A stretch of 64,000 nt of DNA from Mesorhizobium sp. BR1-1-16. GTDB lineage: Bacteria; Pseudomonadota; Alphaproteobacteria; Rhizobiales; Kaistiaceae. The notes beneath the pieces were generated by a model. The model had not been told where the DNA came from, searched no databases, and saw nothing but the letters and a program-made list of their open reading frames with translations. Location: contig NZ_JAIUIE010000004.1 in the NCBI RefSeq assembly GCF_020165495.1, forward strand, positions 124,001-188,000, read 5' to 3'. The translations under genes were made by a program, and so were the position numbers. This document shows positions 1 through 7,369 of this stretch, one piece after another (position 1 is the first letter of the stretch; each line of letters starts with the position of its first letter).

Positions 1-778
1 GCTTGTCGGGACGATAGGCCGTGAAAAGGCCCGCCTCGCCATCCAGCGCCTTTTCCGAGCCATAGGCGCCGAGACCCGCAAGGCGCGCGGCGGTCAGCCC
101 GTTGCGCGCCGCAAGACCAGCTTCGAAGAACATCTCGTCCGCGCCGGTGTGTGGCCATTGGTTCTGGCCGGCGACCATATTGGTGGCGAGCGATATGGCG
201 TTCTGGGTCTTCTTCTCGTCATAGCGGAGCAGCGCGGAAGCCGCTGCGGCCGCCGCCATCGGGCCGCAAAAGCCGGTCGGACGGAAGATGCGGGCGAATT
301 CCGGCGTCACGAGCGCGCGGCCGATGCGACCGCCGACCTCATAGCCGGTCACGGCTGCGGCGATGAAGGCGCGGCCATCGACTTTGTTCTCCTCGGCTAG
401 AGCGAGAAGCACGGGCAGAACGACGATGCCGAGATGGCTGACGCTGCCGGTGTGCATATCCTCGCGCACCAGCCCGTGGCCGGCGACGCTGTTGGCAAAG
501 ACAGCATCCGGAGCCGGGACGGCGAGCGCCGTTCCCACAATGCTGCAGGGGCCGGCACCGTCTGTCGCGATCGCCTGGGCCTGACGCGCCCAGGGGAGAT
601 TGCGCGACTCGAACGCGCAGGCGAGAAAATCGAGCAGGCAGACCTTGAGCTTTTCCGTCGCTGCGGCCGAAACACCGACATCAAGTTGGCCGACAATGGC
701 CGCGGCCAATCGCTCGGCAAGCGTCGGCGTCGATGGTGCAGAAGATGGCGGGCGAACCGCAGTCGCTGTGTCGGACAT
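1..778 (-). CDS. MmgE/PrpD family protein (partial, 3' end outside window)
   Basis: The frame reads on the minus strand from an ATG at 778 and leaves the window without a stop, so 259 residues are visible. The protein has the helical N-terminal pattern of the MmgE/PrpD family (2-methylcitrate dehydratase, cis-aconitate decarboxylase, iminodisuccinate epimerase): an early LDFLACAFESR stretch, then NSVAGHGLVREDMHTGSVSHLG (residues about 100-121), then VTGYEVGGRIGRAL. A GGGAGGGG ribosome site lies 4 nt before the start. It is 47 bp downstream of the LysR gene and probably in the same operon. Family members dehydrate or isomerise small carboxylic acids; the substrate here cannot be read from sequence. 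The call to family is firm, the reaction is not. Confidence 0.85.
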   Translation of the reverse strand, partial: MSDTATAVRPPSSAPSTPTLAERLAAAIVGQLDVGVSAAATEKLKVCLLDFLACAFESRNLPWARQAQAIATDGAGPCSIVGTALAVPAPDAVFANSVAGHGLVREDMHTGSVSHLGIVVLPVLLALAEENKVDGRAFIAAAVTGYEVGGRIGRALVTPEFARIFRPTGFCGPMAAAAAASALLRYDEKKTQNAISLATNMVAGQNQWPHTGADEMFFEAGLAARNGLTAARLAGLGAYGSEKALDGEAGLFTAYRPDK

Positions 779-803
779 GAACCCCTCCCAAGGTCAGCGC
801 GCT

Positions 804-817
804 CCCGGAATTCCGGG
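804..817. promoter_or_regulatory. 14-bp perfect palindrome ahead of the MmgE/PrpD gene
   Basis: CCCGGAATTCCGGG is perfectly self-complementary and sits between the LysR stop and the MmgE/PrpD start, 26-39 bp upstream of that start. It has no loop, so it is more like a dimer operator than a terminator. The binding protein is unknown. Confidence 0.35.
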
Positions 818-825
818 CAGGGATG

Positions 826-1746
826 TCAAACGGCCGCGCTGCCGCCGCCTTCGAGAATGGACTGGACCTCATCGCGAATGAGGCGGGTGATCAGCCGCGT
901 CGCAACGCTCATCGGCCGCTGCGTCGAGGTCGCGAGCAGCAGGTCGCGCCGAAGCGTCGGATTGGTCAGCGCCCAGCGGCGGATGCGGCCGGCGCTGAGC
1001 AGATGCCGCACCGCGCCATCGGAGAGCACGGTATAGCCGACGCCGCGTTCGACCAGGCTGAGTGTCGCCGGCATCGCGTCGACCTCGAACTCGACATGCG
1101 CTGCGAGGCCGAGCTTTTCCAGCTCGCTGTCAATCAGCACGCGCAGCCCGTGCGGTCGCGCCGGCAGGATGACGGGAATTTCGGCAAGCCGGGCGGTTTC
1201 GATAGTGTCGCCACCAAGACCGGCGGGGTCGTCCACGGGGCCGAGCAGAATGAGGTCGTCGGAGAACAGGGGTTCCGTCGTCAGCGTTGGCCGGCGCGGC
1301 GCCTGGTAGACGATGCCGATATCGATCTGGCCCGTCGAAAGCCATTCGGCGACATGGCCACTGAACCCCTCGACGAGATGCAGCACGATATTCGGGAAGG
1401 CCTCGCGGCAACGCAGGACCAGCGGGCCGGTCAGCACCCAGCCGATCGACGGCGGCATGGCGATGGTGACGCGACCTTGCGGCATCGAGCGCAAGGCGCC
1501 GATCTCGGATTGGGCACGCTCGACCAGGTTGACGATCTCATGGGCGTAGCCCTCCAGCATCTTGCCGGCTTCCGACAGGACCACGCCGCGGCCATTGCGG
1601 TAAAGCAGCTCCACCCCGAGCTCTTCTTCAAGCAGCTTGATCTGACGGCTGAGGATCGGTTGGGCAATCGAAAGCCGCACGGCGGCCTTCGAAAAGCTCC
1701 CGGACTCGGCGACTCCAAGGAAGAAGCCGAGCTGCTTCAGCTCCAT
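826..1746 (-). CDS. LysR family transcriptional regulator
   Basis: 306 aa, typical LysR length. The N-terminus carries the winged helix-turn-helix (residues about 18-37, SFSKAAVRLSIAQPILSRQI) followed by the linker helix; residues about 90-300 form the substrate-binding domain that senses a small effector. The ATG at 1746 is chosen because GGGGAG lies 8 nt before it and the product then begins MELKQLGFF as LysR proteins do; 16 further in-frame codons upstream look non-coding. It follows the aldehyde dehydrogenase gene by 81 bp and precedes an MmgE/PrpD gene, the reverse of the usual divergent LysR layout. It is the only pathway-type regulator gene in the left 20 kb, so it is a candidate reader of the repeated ATAGCWGTTAT element, although no direct evidence links them. 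Confidence 0.93.
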   Translation of the reverse strand: MELKQLGFFLGVAESGSFSKAAVRLSIAQPILSRQIKLLEEELGVELLYRNGRGVVLSEAGKMLEGYAHEIVNLVERAQSEIGALRSMPQGRVTIAMPPSIGWVLTGPLVLRCREAFPNIVLHLVEGFSGHVAEWLSTGQIDIGIVYQAPRRPTLTTEPLFSDDLILLGPVDDPAGLGGDTIETARLAEIPVILPARPHGLRVLIDSELEKLGLAAHVEFEVDAMPATLSLVERGVGYTVLSDGAVRHLLSAGRIRRWALTNPTLRRDLLLATSTQRPMSVATRLITRLIRDEVQSILEGGGSAAV

Positions 1747-1766
1747 TGAATGAACTCCCCGATCCG

Positions 1767-1810
1767 TTGTGGAATTCATCGGATAGTACGACATTGTCAG
1801 GTATCCACAA
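1767..1810. promoter_or_regulatory. Inverted repeat upstream of the LysR gene
   Basis: TTGTGGA (1767-1773) is repeated inverted as TCCACAA (1804-1810), with a nested GGATA/TATCC pair (1781-1785, 1803-1807). It fills the 81 bp between the aldehyde dehydrogenase stop and the LysR start. It could be an autoregulatory site or an internal promoter operator; this is inference. Confidence 0.3.
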
Positions 1811-1827
1811 ACCCGGGCCGGTTGCGC

Positions 1828-3306
1828 CTATCTCTGGACAAATGGATTGGCAACCTCGCCAATCGTGTCGATCCAGACGCTCTTCTCCTGCAGATATTCG
1901 CGTATTGCCGTCAGCCCGCTTTCGCGGCCGATGCCGGAACGCTTGTAGCCACCGAATGGAGAGAGGTAGCTCGTCGCGCGATAGGAGTTGATCCAGACAG
2001 TCCCCGCCTCGAGGCGCTGCGCCAGCGTGAACACCGTCTTGATGTTCTGCGACCAGACACCCGCGGCAAGGCCGTATTGCGTGTCATTGGCGATCTCGAT
2101 CGCCTCCTCGTCATCATCGAAGGCGATGACGGAAAGGACCGGGCCGAAGACCTCTTCCTGGGCGATGCGCATCGACGGCTTTACATCAGCGAAGATCGTC
2201 GGTTCGACGAACCAGCCATTGCCGCATTCGGGGCGCGAGGCCTGACTGCCGCCGAGGACAGGGCGTGCGCCCTCCCCCTTTGCGATATCGATGTAGTCGA
2301 GCACCTTCTTGAATTGGGACCGCGTCGTGATCGGGCCGACCTGGGTCGTTTCGAGAAGCGGATCGCCCATGCGGGCGGTGCGGCCGAGTTCGACCAGTTT
2401 GCCGACGAACTCATCCTGGATGGAGCGATGGACAAGCGCACGCGAGCCGGCGATGCAGGTCTGGCCGGTCGCCGCGAAAATGCCGGAGACGACGCCTTTG
2501 ACGGCATTTTCGAGGTCGGCATCCTTGAAGACGATATTGGCCGATTTGCCGCCGAGCTCGAGCGTCACCGGCTTGATCGAACGGGCGGCGAGCTCATAAA
2601 CGCTCTGACCCGTGCGATCACCACCGGTGAAGGCGATCTTGGCGACATGGGGATGGCTGACCAGCCGCTCGCCGATCTCGCTGCCAAAGCCGGTCAGGAC
2701 GTTGACGACGCCCGGCGGGAAACCCGCCTTTTCGAACAATCTGGCGAATTCGAGCGCCGAGACCGAGGAGAATTCCGACGGCTTCCAGACGATCGTATTG
2801 CCGGCCGCGAGCGCGGGCGCGAGCTTCCACGTCGCCAGCATCAGCGGCGAGTTCCACGGCGTGATCGCCGCCACGACGCCGAGCGGCTCCTCGCGCGTGA
2901 AATTGATCATGCCCGGCTTATCGATCGGGATGACACGCCCCTCGACCTTGTCGGCGAGGCCGCCGAAATAATGGAACCACTGCGGAATATAGCGCAACTG
3001 AGCGCGCATCTCCGTGATCAGCTTGCCATTGTCGCGCGTCTCGATCTCGGCCAGACGATCGGCCTCGGCGGCGATCAGGTCGGCAAGCCGACGCAGCAGG
3101 GCGCCACGGGCCGTAGCGGTGAGCCCCGCCCAGGACGGCGCACGGAAGGCCTTGCGGGCGGCCTCGCAGGCGCGGTCGACATCGTCGGTGGTCGCGCGCG
3201 GCACCAGCGCCCAGGGAGCGCCGAGATACGGATTCTCGGTCTCGAAGCTCTCGCCACCGGAGGCGCCGACCCATGCGCCGCCGATGAGCATCTTGTAGTC
3301 TTGCAT
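1828..3306 (-). CDS. NAD(P)-dependent aldehyde dehydrogenase
   Basis: 492 aa, normal length for the ALDH superfamily. It oxidises an aldehyde to the carboxylate with NAD(P)+. Visible signatures are the FTGG turn of the cofactor domain, the general-base segment VTLELGGKSA, the nucleophile segment GQTCIAGSR, and the C-terminal PFGGYKRSGIGRE that closes the active site. The start is placed at the ATG at 3306 (MQDYKMLIGG); the 35 in-frame codons upstream are arginine-rich and unlike ALDH N-termini. It lies 28 bp after the carboxymuconolactone decarboxylase-like gene in an operon with a lactonase and a beta-hydroxyacid dehydrogenase, which suits a late step in breakdown of a cyclic or hydroxylated acid. 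The substrate is not deducible. Confidence 0.93.
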   Translation of the reverse strand: MQDYKMLIGGAWVGASGGESFETENPYLGAPWALVPRATTDDVDRACEAARKAFRAPSWAGLTATARGALLRRLADLIAAEADRLAEIETRDNGKLITEMRAQLRYIPQWFHYFGGLADKVEGRVIPIDKPGMINFTREEPLGVVAAITPWNSPLMLATWKLAPALAAGNTIVWKPSEFSSVSALEFARLFEKAGFPPGVVNVLTGFGSEIGERLVSHPHVAKIAFTGGDRTGQSVYELAARSIKPVTLELGGKSANIVFKDADLENAVKGVVSGIFAATGQTCIAGSRALVHRSIQDEFVGKLVELGRTARMGDPLLETTQVGPITTRSQFKKVLDYIDIAKGEGARPVLGGSQASRPECGNGWFVEPTIFADVKPSMRIAQEEVFGPVLSVIAFDDDEEAIEIANDTQYGLAAGVWSQNIKTVFTLAQRLEAGTVWINSYRATSYLSPFGGYKRSGIGRESGLTAIREYLQEKSVWIDTIGEVANPFVQR

Positions 3307-3334
3307 CGTGCTCTCCCGGCTTGGCGCTCGCGCC

Positions 3335-3718
3335 TCAACCCGCCTTTTCCACCTCGGCGAAGGCTTCACGCGCAATGCGGAAGGAATCGACGCCCGCCGG
3401 AATACCGGCATAGATCGCGACCTGCATGAAGACTTCGCGGATTTCGTCCTTGGTCACGCCGTTCTTCAGCGCGCCCTTCACGTGCATCTTGAGCTCGTGC
3501 GGACGGTTGAGGCAGCTGATCATGGCGAGATTGAGCATGCTGCGTGTCTTGTGACTGAGACCCTCGCGGCCCCAGCATGCACCCCAGCAATATTCCGTCG
3601 TCAGTTCCTGCATCGGCATGTTGAAGTCGTCAGCCGCAGCGAACGCCTTCTCCACGAACTCCGCGCCGAGGACCTTCTTGCGGATCTCGAGACCGCGGTC
3701 GAATACTTCCTTGCTCAT
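3335..3718 (-). CDS. Carboxymuconolactone decarboxylase family protein
   Basis: 127 aa, the length of single-domain gamma-carboxymuconolactone decarboxylases (PcaC), which decarboxylate 4-carboxymuconolactone in the protocatechuate branch of the beta-ketoadipate pathway. The core shows the family pattern: EYCWGACWGREGLSHKTRSM (about 42-61), then a helix ending ELKMHVKGALKNG, then TKDEIREVFMQVAIYAG. Two cysteines at about 43 and 47 stand where related proteins carry a tryptophan/alanine, so a redox (AhpD-like) function is possible but the CxxC spacing of AhpD is not present. No other PcaC-pathway enzymes are nearby, so the lactone it acts on may differ. It sits between the hydroxyacid dehydrogenase and the aldehyde dehydrogenase. 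Confidence 0.9.
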   Translation of the reverse strand: MSKEVFDRGLEIRKKVLGAEFVEKAFAAADDFNMPMQELTTEYCWGACWGREGLSHKTRSMLNLAMISCLNRPHELKMHVKGALKNGVTKDEIREVFMQVAIYAGIPAGVDSFRIAREAFAEVEKAG

Positions 3719-3791
3719 GGCAATCTCCGATAGTCGCTACGCGACTTTGTTTGTCGTCCGGAAACGTGATGGTATCGCTGTCGTGTTCCGC

Positions 3792-4676
3792 TCAACCGCG
3801 AACTTCGACGCCGGCCCATTCCTCGATGACCCGCGCCATGGAGGTGAAGTCCGAAGCGGGGCCGTACTTGGCGTTGGTCACTGCGAGCATCTGACGAACC
3901 ACCGCCCCAACCACCATCGGGACACCCATGGACTCGGCCTCATCCACGCAGAGCCGGACGTCCTTGTACGACAGCCCGGTTGCAAAGCCGAAGTCGAATG
4001 TGCCCGGCAGGATCGAGCGGGGGAACTTGTCCTGGGTGGCGCTGTTCCTGCCACTGCCGGCATTGATGATGTCAAGGAGAACGTGCGGATCGATCCCCGC
4101 CTTGACGCCCATCACCATCGCCTCGGACGAGACGGCCATGGCGGCGGCGGCGAGCAGGTTGTTGGCGAGCTTCGCGACCTGCCCGAGGCCAGCCTTTTCG
4201 CCGACGAAGAAAATCTTGCCGAAATTCTTGAGCAGGCCTTCGACCTGATCGAACGCAGGCCTCGGACCCGAGGCCATGACGGCAAGCGTGCCTCCCTTGG
4301 CGCCGGCGATGCCGCCCGACACGGGCGCGTCGATCCAGGCGATGCCCCGCTTCTCGAGGCCGCTCGACACCCGGCCGGCCATGCCGGGGCCGGACGTCGA
4401 CAGGTCGATGACCGTCTTCACGCGCTGGCCTTTGCCGATGCCGTTCAGCACGACATTCTCGACGACATCGGGCGTCGGCAGGCTGACGAACACGACGTCG
4501 GCCTTGTTGCCGATATCCTCGGGCGAGGCTGCCGTATCGGCACCTGCATCCTTCATCGGCGCCATGGCGGCTGCGGAATTGTCAAAGACGCAAAGCGCGT
4601 TGCCGGCGGCTAAAAGCCTGCCGCTCATCGGGCCTCCCATACGTCCGAGCCCGACGAAGCCGATTACTTGGTTCAT
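3792..4676 (-). CDS. NAD(P)-dependent beta-hydroxyacid dehydrogenase (HIBADH family)
   Basis: 294 aa, the usual length for the 3-hydroxyisobutyrate/tartronate semialdehyde/6-phosphogluconate-like dehydrogenases. The Rossmann fingerprint GLGRMGGPM is at residues 9-17. The substrate loop DLSTSGPG (91-98) and DAPVSGGIAGAKGGTL (116-131) are present, as are the catalytic lysine K169 and N172 in GQVAKLANN. It reversibly oxidises a beta-hydroxyacid to a semialdehyde, which could feed the aldehyde dehydrogenase two genes downstream. A degenerate copy of the regulon element (4773-4783) lies 97 bp before the start, in a 164-bp gap after the lactonase gene, so it may also have its own promoter. Confidence 0.92.
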   Translation of the reverse strand: MNQVIGFVGLGRMGGPMSGRLLAAGNALCVFDNSAAAMAPMKDAGADTAASPEDIGNKADVVFVSLPTPDVVENVVLNGIGKGQRVKTVIDLSTSGPGMAGRVSSGLEKRGIAWIDAPVSGGIAGAKGGTLAVMASGPRPAFDQVEGLLKNFGKIFFVGEKAGLGQVAKLANNLLAAAAMAVSSEAMVMGVKAGIDPHVLLDIINAGSGRNSATQDKFPRSILPGTFDFGFATGLSYKDVRLCVDEAESMGVPMVVGAVVRQMLAVTNAKYGPASDFTSMARVIEEWAGVEVRG

Positions 4677-4772
4677 GGAAGTGCCTTCCTTGGAAGCTCG
4701 CTCGAGCCGAGCCGAATGTTTGTTTCCGACAACCTAGCCCAACTGCCAAATGACCGTACGTCCATGCCCGAC

Positions 4773-4783
4773 ATAACAGAAAT
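4773..4783 (-). promoter_or_regulatory. Degenerate copy of the ATAGCWGTTAT element
   Basis: Read on the minus strand this is ATTTCTGTTAT, matching ATAGCTGTTAT at 9 of 11 positions; with flanks, CTGTTATGTC is identical to ten bases at 8901-8910. It lies 97 bp ahead of the beta-hydroxyacid dehydrogenase gene. Supports a second regulated promoter inside the operon. Confidence 0.4.
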
Positions 4784-4840
4784 GCCTTGCCGGGCACGGG
4801 CTGGAGCGCGACCAGACGGGCGCGGATGGCCGGCCTGCAC

Positions 4841-5719
4841 TTAGCGGACCTTGCTCGTCTCGCCGCCCGCGAGGGCCAGTTCCACGACATGGAGATCGGC
4901 CTTGGTACGGCGCGACGGGAACGTATCCTTGAGGCGATCCTCATGGATGGGAATGACGCGCTTCGTTTCGCCGCCTGTCTGCTTCAGCATGTCGGCGCTG
5001 CAGAGGAGGAGATTGGTCTGGCTGCCGACAGCGAGCCCGATCGGGACCAGATGGGGATCGTTTTTGTCGAGGCCGGTCAGGTTGTCATAGGTGTAGATGT
5101 TGTCACCGGCAAAGACCCACGCATCCTGGCTGTTGCGGGCGCCATCATTGCGGATCGTCACATACATCGAGCCCCAGGTATGGGTGTCCGCGGCGAGATG
5201 CAGGTCGATGCCGGGAAGAATGTCCTCGGCATCGCCATCGATGACGACCATGCGATCCTCGCGGGCAAGCCGCGCCGCCTTCATGATGTCGGCAGGATCG
5301 GCGGCGCCGACGAGGAAGCGGAACTCGGGCCCAAGGGTCAGCGCCCAAGCCCATTTGTCGAGCTCACGCTTCTGGATGTAGAAAGTCGCATTGGGGAAGA
5401 GATCGAGGCCGCCCATGTGATCGAAATGGGCGTGGGTGATCAGCACGCGCGTGACATCCGCCGGCGTTACGCCGCATTCGGCCAGCACTTCGTCGGGCCC
5501 GTGATAGTTGGTCACGCCATAGAGATCGGCAAGATACTTGCCATATTCCTTGTGGTCGTAACCCGTATCGATGAGGATGACCTCGCCGTTGCCTTTGAGG
5601 AGGGCATAGGCATAGGGCAGGTTACGGATGCCATGATATTGCGGCCCGTAGAGCATCACGCTCTGCGGGAACGTATTAACAGCCGCATAGTCCAGGACCC
5701 AGATCGAATAATCAGCCAT
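4841..5719 (-). CDS. N-acyl homoserine lactonase-type metallo-beta-lactamase-fold hydrolase
   Basis: 292 aa. The dinuclear zinc motif HAHFDH is at residues 96-101 (H96, H98, D100, H101), preceded by the LIDTGYD turn of the fold (49-55). Later ligands fit H in ADTHTWGSM and D in FAGDNIYTYDN, and a final H in the C-terminal IPIHED. Overall layout matches the AttM/AiiB-type lactonases, which open acyl-homoserine lactones, but catabolic lactonases of sugar or aromatic lactones share the fold. Because it is embedded in an operon with a carboxymuconolactone decarboxylase-like protein and dehydrogenases, opening a pathway lactone is more likely than quorum quenching. It follows the 149-aa gene by 33 bp. 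Confidence 0.85.
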   Translation of the reverse strand: MADYSIWVLDYAAVNTFPQSVMLYGPQYHGIRNLPYAYALLKGNGEVILIDTGYDHKEYGKYLADLYGVTNYHGPDEVLAECGVTPADVTRVLITHAHFDHMGGLDLFPNATFYIQKRELDKWAWALTLGPEFRFLVGAADPADIMKAARLAREDRMVVIDGDAEDILPGIDLHLAADTHTWGSMYVTIRNDGARNSQDAWVFAGDNIYTYDNLTGLDKNDPHLVPIGLAVGSQTNLLLCSADMLKQTGGETKRVIPIHEDRLKDTFPSRRTKADLHVVELALAGGETSKVR

Positions 5720-5752
5720 ATTCCTCCCCCGGCGTTCTTGTTCTTTGGTCTT

Positions 5753-6202
5753 CTAGGGCGATGCCGAAGCTCCGCTGTATCGCAGCAGGCCATGGTTGGC
5801 GCAGCAGGCCTGGCTGAAATCGACCGGTTCGAAGCCCGGCAGGTTGCGTGACACGATCTTCAGGTGATGCTCGGCCTGTTCGAGCAGGGCGAACATCGCC
5901 TCGTCGTCCGGACCACCACGCGCGAGAGCGGCATCGACGGCCCGGTCCAGCGACGAGCGGGCGGCGTCCAAATGCGAGAAATGATGGGCGGCCCTGACCG
6001 GCGCGGCAAGTGCGGCCGTCGCGCGGGCTGATTCACCGAGCGCCAGGCGCGCTGCCTCCACCGGTCCATAGTCGACCGGAATCCTCCGCCCGGTCAGGCG
6101 CTGAATCTGGAAGGCGGCAAGCTGAACCAGCGCGCGTTGCATCTCCTGGAAAGGGTGCTTCGCATCAACTGCGTATGCGGCCAGTTGCGGTGATAGGCTC
6201 AT
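5753..6202 (-). CDS. Unrecognised 149-aa protein, first gene of the lactonase operon
   Basis: I do not recognise this family. The product is alanine- and leucine-rich and looks all-helical (residues about 20-110), with no signal peptide or membrane segment, and ends in DFSQACCANHGLLRYSG, a Cys-Cys-x-x-His tail (about 131-135) that could bind a metal or be redox active. Reality is supported by its position at the head of the operon, 33 bp before the lactonase gene, by an upstream regulon element 50-60 bp before its start, and by low-complexity-free codon use matching the neighbours. It is divergent from the second metallo-hydrolase gene. No function is proposed. Confidence 0.7.
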   Translation of the reverse strand: MSLSPQLAAYAVDAKHPFQEMQRALVQLAAFQIQRLTGRRIPVDYGPVEAARLALGESARATAALAAPVRAAHHFSHLDAARSSLDRAVDAALARGGPDDEAMFALLEQAEHHLKIVSRNLPGFEPVDFSQACCANHGLLRYSGASASP

Positions 6203-6251
6203 GATTTGAGGCTAGCAGACGCCCCCGCGGGGCACACACTCTGTGGCAGGA

Positions 6252-6262
6252 ATAGCAGTTAT
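6252..6262. promoter_or_regulatory. Exact copy of the ATAGCWGTTAT element in a divergent promoter region
   Basis: ATAGCAGTTAT stands between the divergent starts at 6202 (minus) and 6356 (plus), so one site can serve both transcription units. The core is partly palindromic (ATA-GC-W-GT-TAT). Confidence 0.6.
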
Positions 6263-6355
6263 CGCGAAACAGGCCGCGACAGGTTTTCGGAGCGGCGGCA
6301 ATGTCATGCTCCCAAGAAACTCTACGCCAACCGATCGTTCGGGGAGGAAATCCAG

Positions 6356-7228
6356 TTGAAGGCTCCAGAGAGGCAGACGCCCGGCGTCTACAAGCGCCGC
6401 ATCGGCGACGCGATGGTCACTGTCATCAATGACGGTTTCCTCGACATTCCCTTCGAGATTCTGCGCGGAACTGAGCTCGACGACATGAAGGAGCTGATGC
6501 AGGCAACCTTCCGCAGCCATCCGCCGAGACTGACTGTCAATGCCTTCGTCATCGAGACGGGCAAGAACACGGTGCTCGTCGATGTCGGCGGCGGCTCGAC
6601 CACGGTCTATTCGATGGGCCTGCTGCTCGATAACCTCGAATCTGCAGGCTTTGCGCCTAATGATTTCGATACGGTTCTTCTGACCCACATCCACCCGGAT
6701 CATTCCAGCGGTCTGCTTGGCCCGAGCGGCGAGGTGCTGTTCCCGCATGCCGAGATCGTGGTCAACGAAGACGAGCTGAATTTCTGGTCCGACCCGGCGC
6801 TTCGCGATGGCCGCTCGGCGGCGGCGACGCCCTATCTCGATTCGGCCGACATGGTGATCGAGGCCTATCGCGAGCAGTTCCGCCCCAGCCGCGAGGGCAG
6901 CGTGCTGCCGCATATCTCGTTGCTCGCTTTGCCGGGCCATACGCCAGGCCACAGCGGCTACGAGATCGAATCGGCGGGCGAGACGCTCGTGATGTGGGGC
7001 GACACGGTGCATGTGCCGGAGATCCAGATCCCCCGCCCCCAGGTCACCAGCGAATATGATGTCGACGAAGGCCTCGCTCATTCGAACCGGCGCCGGATTT
7101 TCGAGTATGCGGCGAAGGAGGGGCATCTGGTCACCGGCGGCCACCTGCACCTGCCGGCCTTTGCCCACATCATTCCCGATGGCCAGGGGTTCCGTCTGGT
7201 CCCCGAGCCGTGGGCCGTTGTCGTCTGA
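6356..7228 (+). CDS. Metallo-beta-lactamase-fold hydrolase
   Basis: 290 aa from a TTG at 6356, chosen because GGGGAGGAAA ends 6 nt before it; the open frame continues 50 codons upstream through the promoter region and that part looks non-coding. The zinc motif HIHPDH is at residues 111-116, followed by LPGHTPGHSGY (H ligand), WGDTVH (bridging D) and TGGHLHLP (last H). The N-terminal strand VTVINDGFLDIP is typical of the lactonase/parathion-hydrolase-like branch (methyl parathion hydrolase, AidC). It should hydrolyse an ester or lactone in the cytoplasm; there is no signal peptide. It is divergent from the operon with the other lactonase and shares the 6252-6262 element. Confidence 0.87.
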   Translation: MKAPERQTPGVYKRRIGDAMVTVINDGFLDIPFEILRGTELDDMKELMQATFRSHPPRLTVNAFVIETGKNTVLVDVGGGSTTVYSMGLLLDNLESAGFAPNDFDTVLLTHIHPDHSSGLLGPSGEVLFPHAEIVVNEDELNFWSDPALRDGRSAAATPYLDSADMVIEAYREQFRPSREGSVLPHISLLALPGHTPGHSGYEIESAGETLVMWGDTVHVPEIQIPRPQVTSEYDVDEGLAHSNRRRIFEYAAKEGHLVTGGHLHLPAFAHIIPDGQGFRLVPEPWAVVV

Positions 7229-7285
7229 TTTTCCGATGCGGGCTTGAAGCCCCGGCACTAATGGCCGGGACGTCCCATCAACGCA

Positions 7286-7323
7286 AAAGACCGGCCGCCG
7301 GGTGCACCCGGTGGCCGGTCTTT
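7286..7323. terminator. Bidirectional terminator hairpin
   Basis: AAAGACCGGCC at the left pairs with GGCCGGTCTTT at the right, and the inner CCGGGT pairs with ACCCGG around a TGCAC turn. It lies between two converging genes and has A and T runs at its ends, so it can stop transcription from both sides. Confidence 0.85.
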
Positions 7324-7369
7324 CGTTAGCTGGCGCTTCGGGCGTTTGGCTGCCCGCTGCCTGCCGAAC

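Noticed and set aside
1750-3429. A 559-codon plus-strand frame over the aldehyde dehydrogenase gene
   Set aside because: Antisense to a protein with all ALDH signatures.
3335-3718. AhpD-type peroxidase instead of a carboxymuconolactone decarboxylase-like protein
   Set aside because: AhpD needs a CxxC pair with a nearby His; here the two cysteines are spaced CxxxC.
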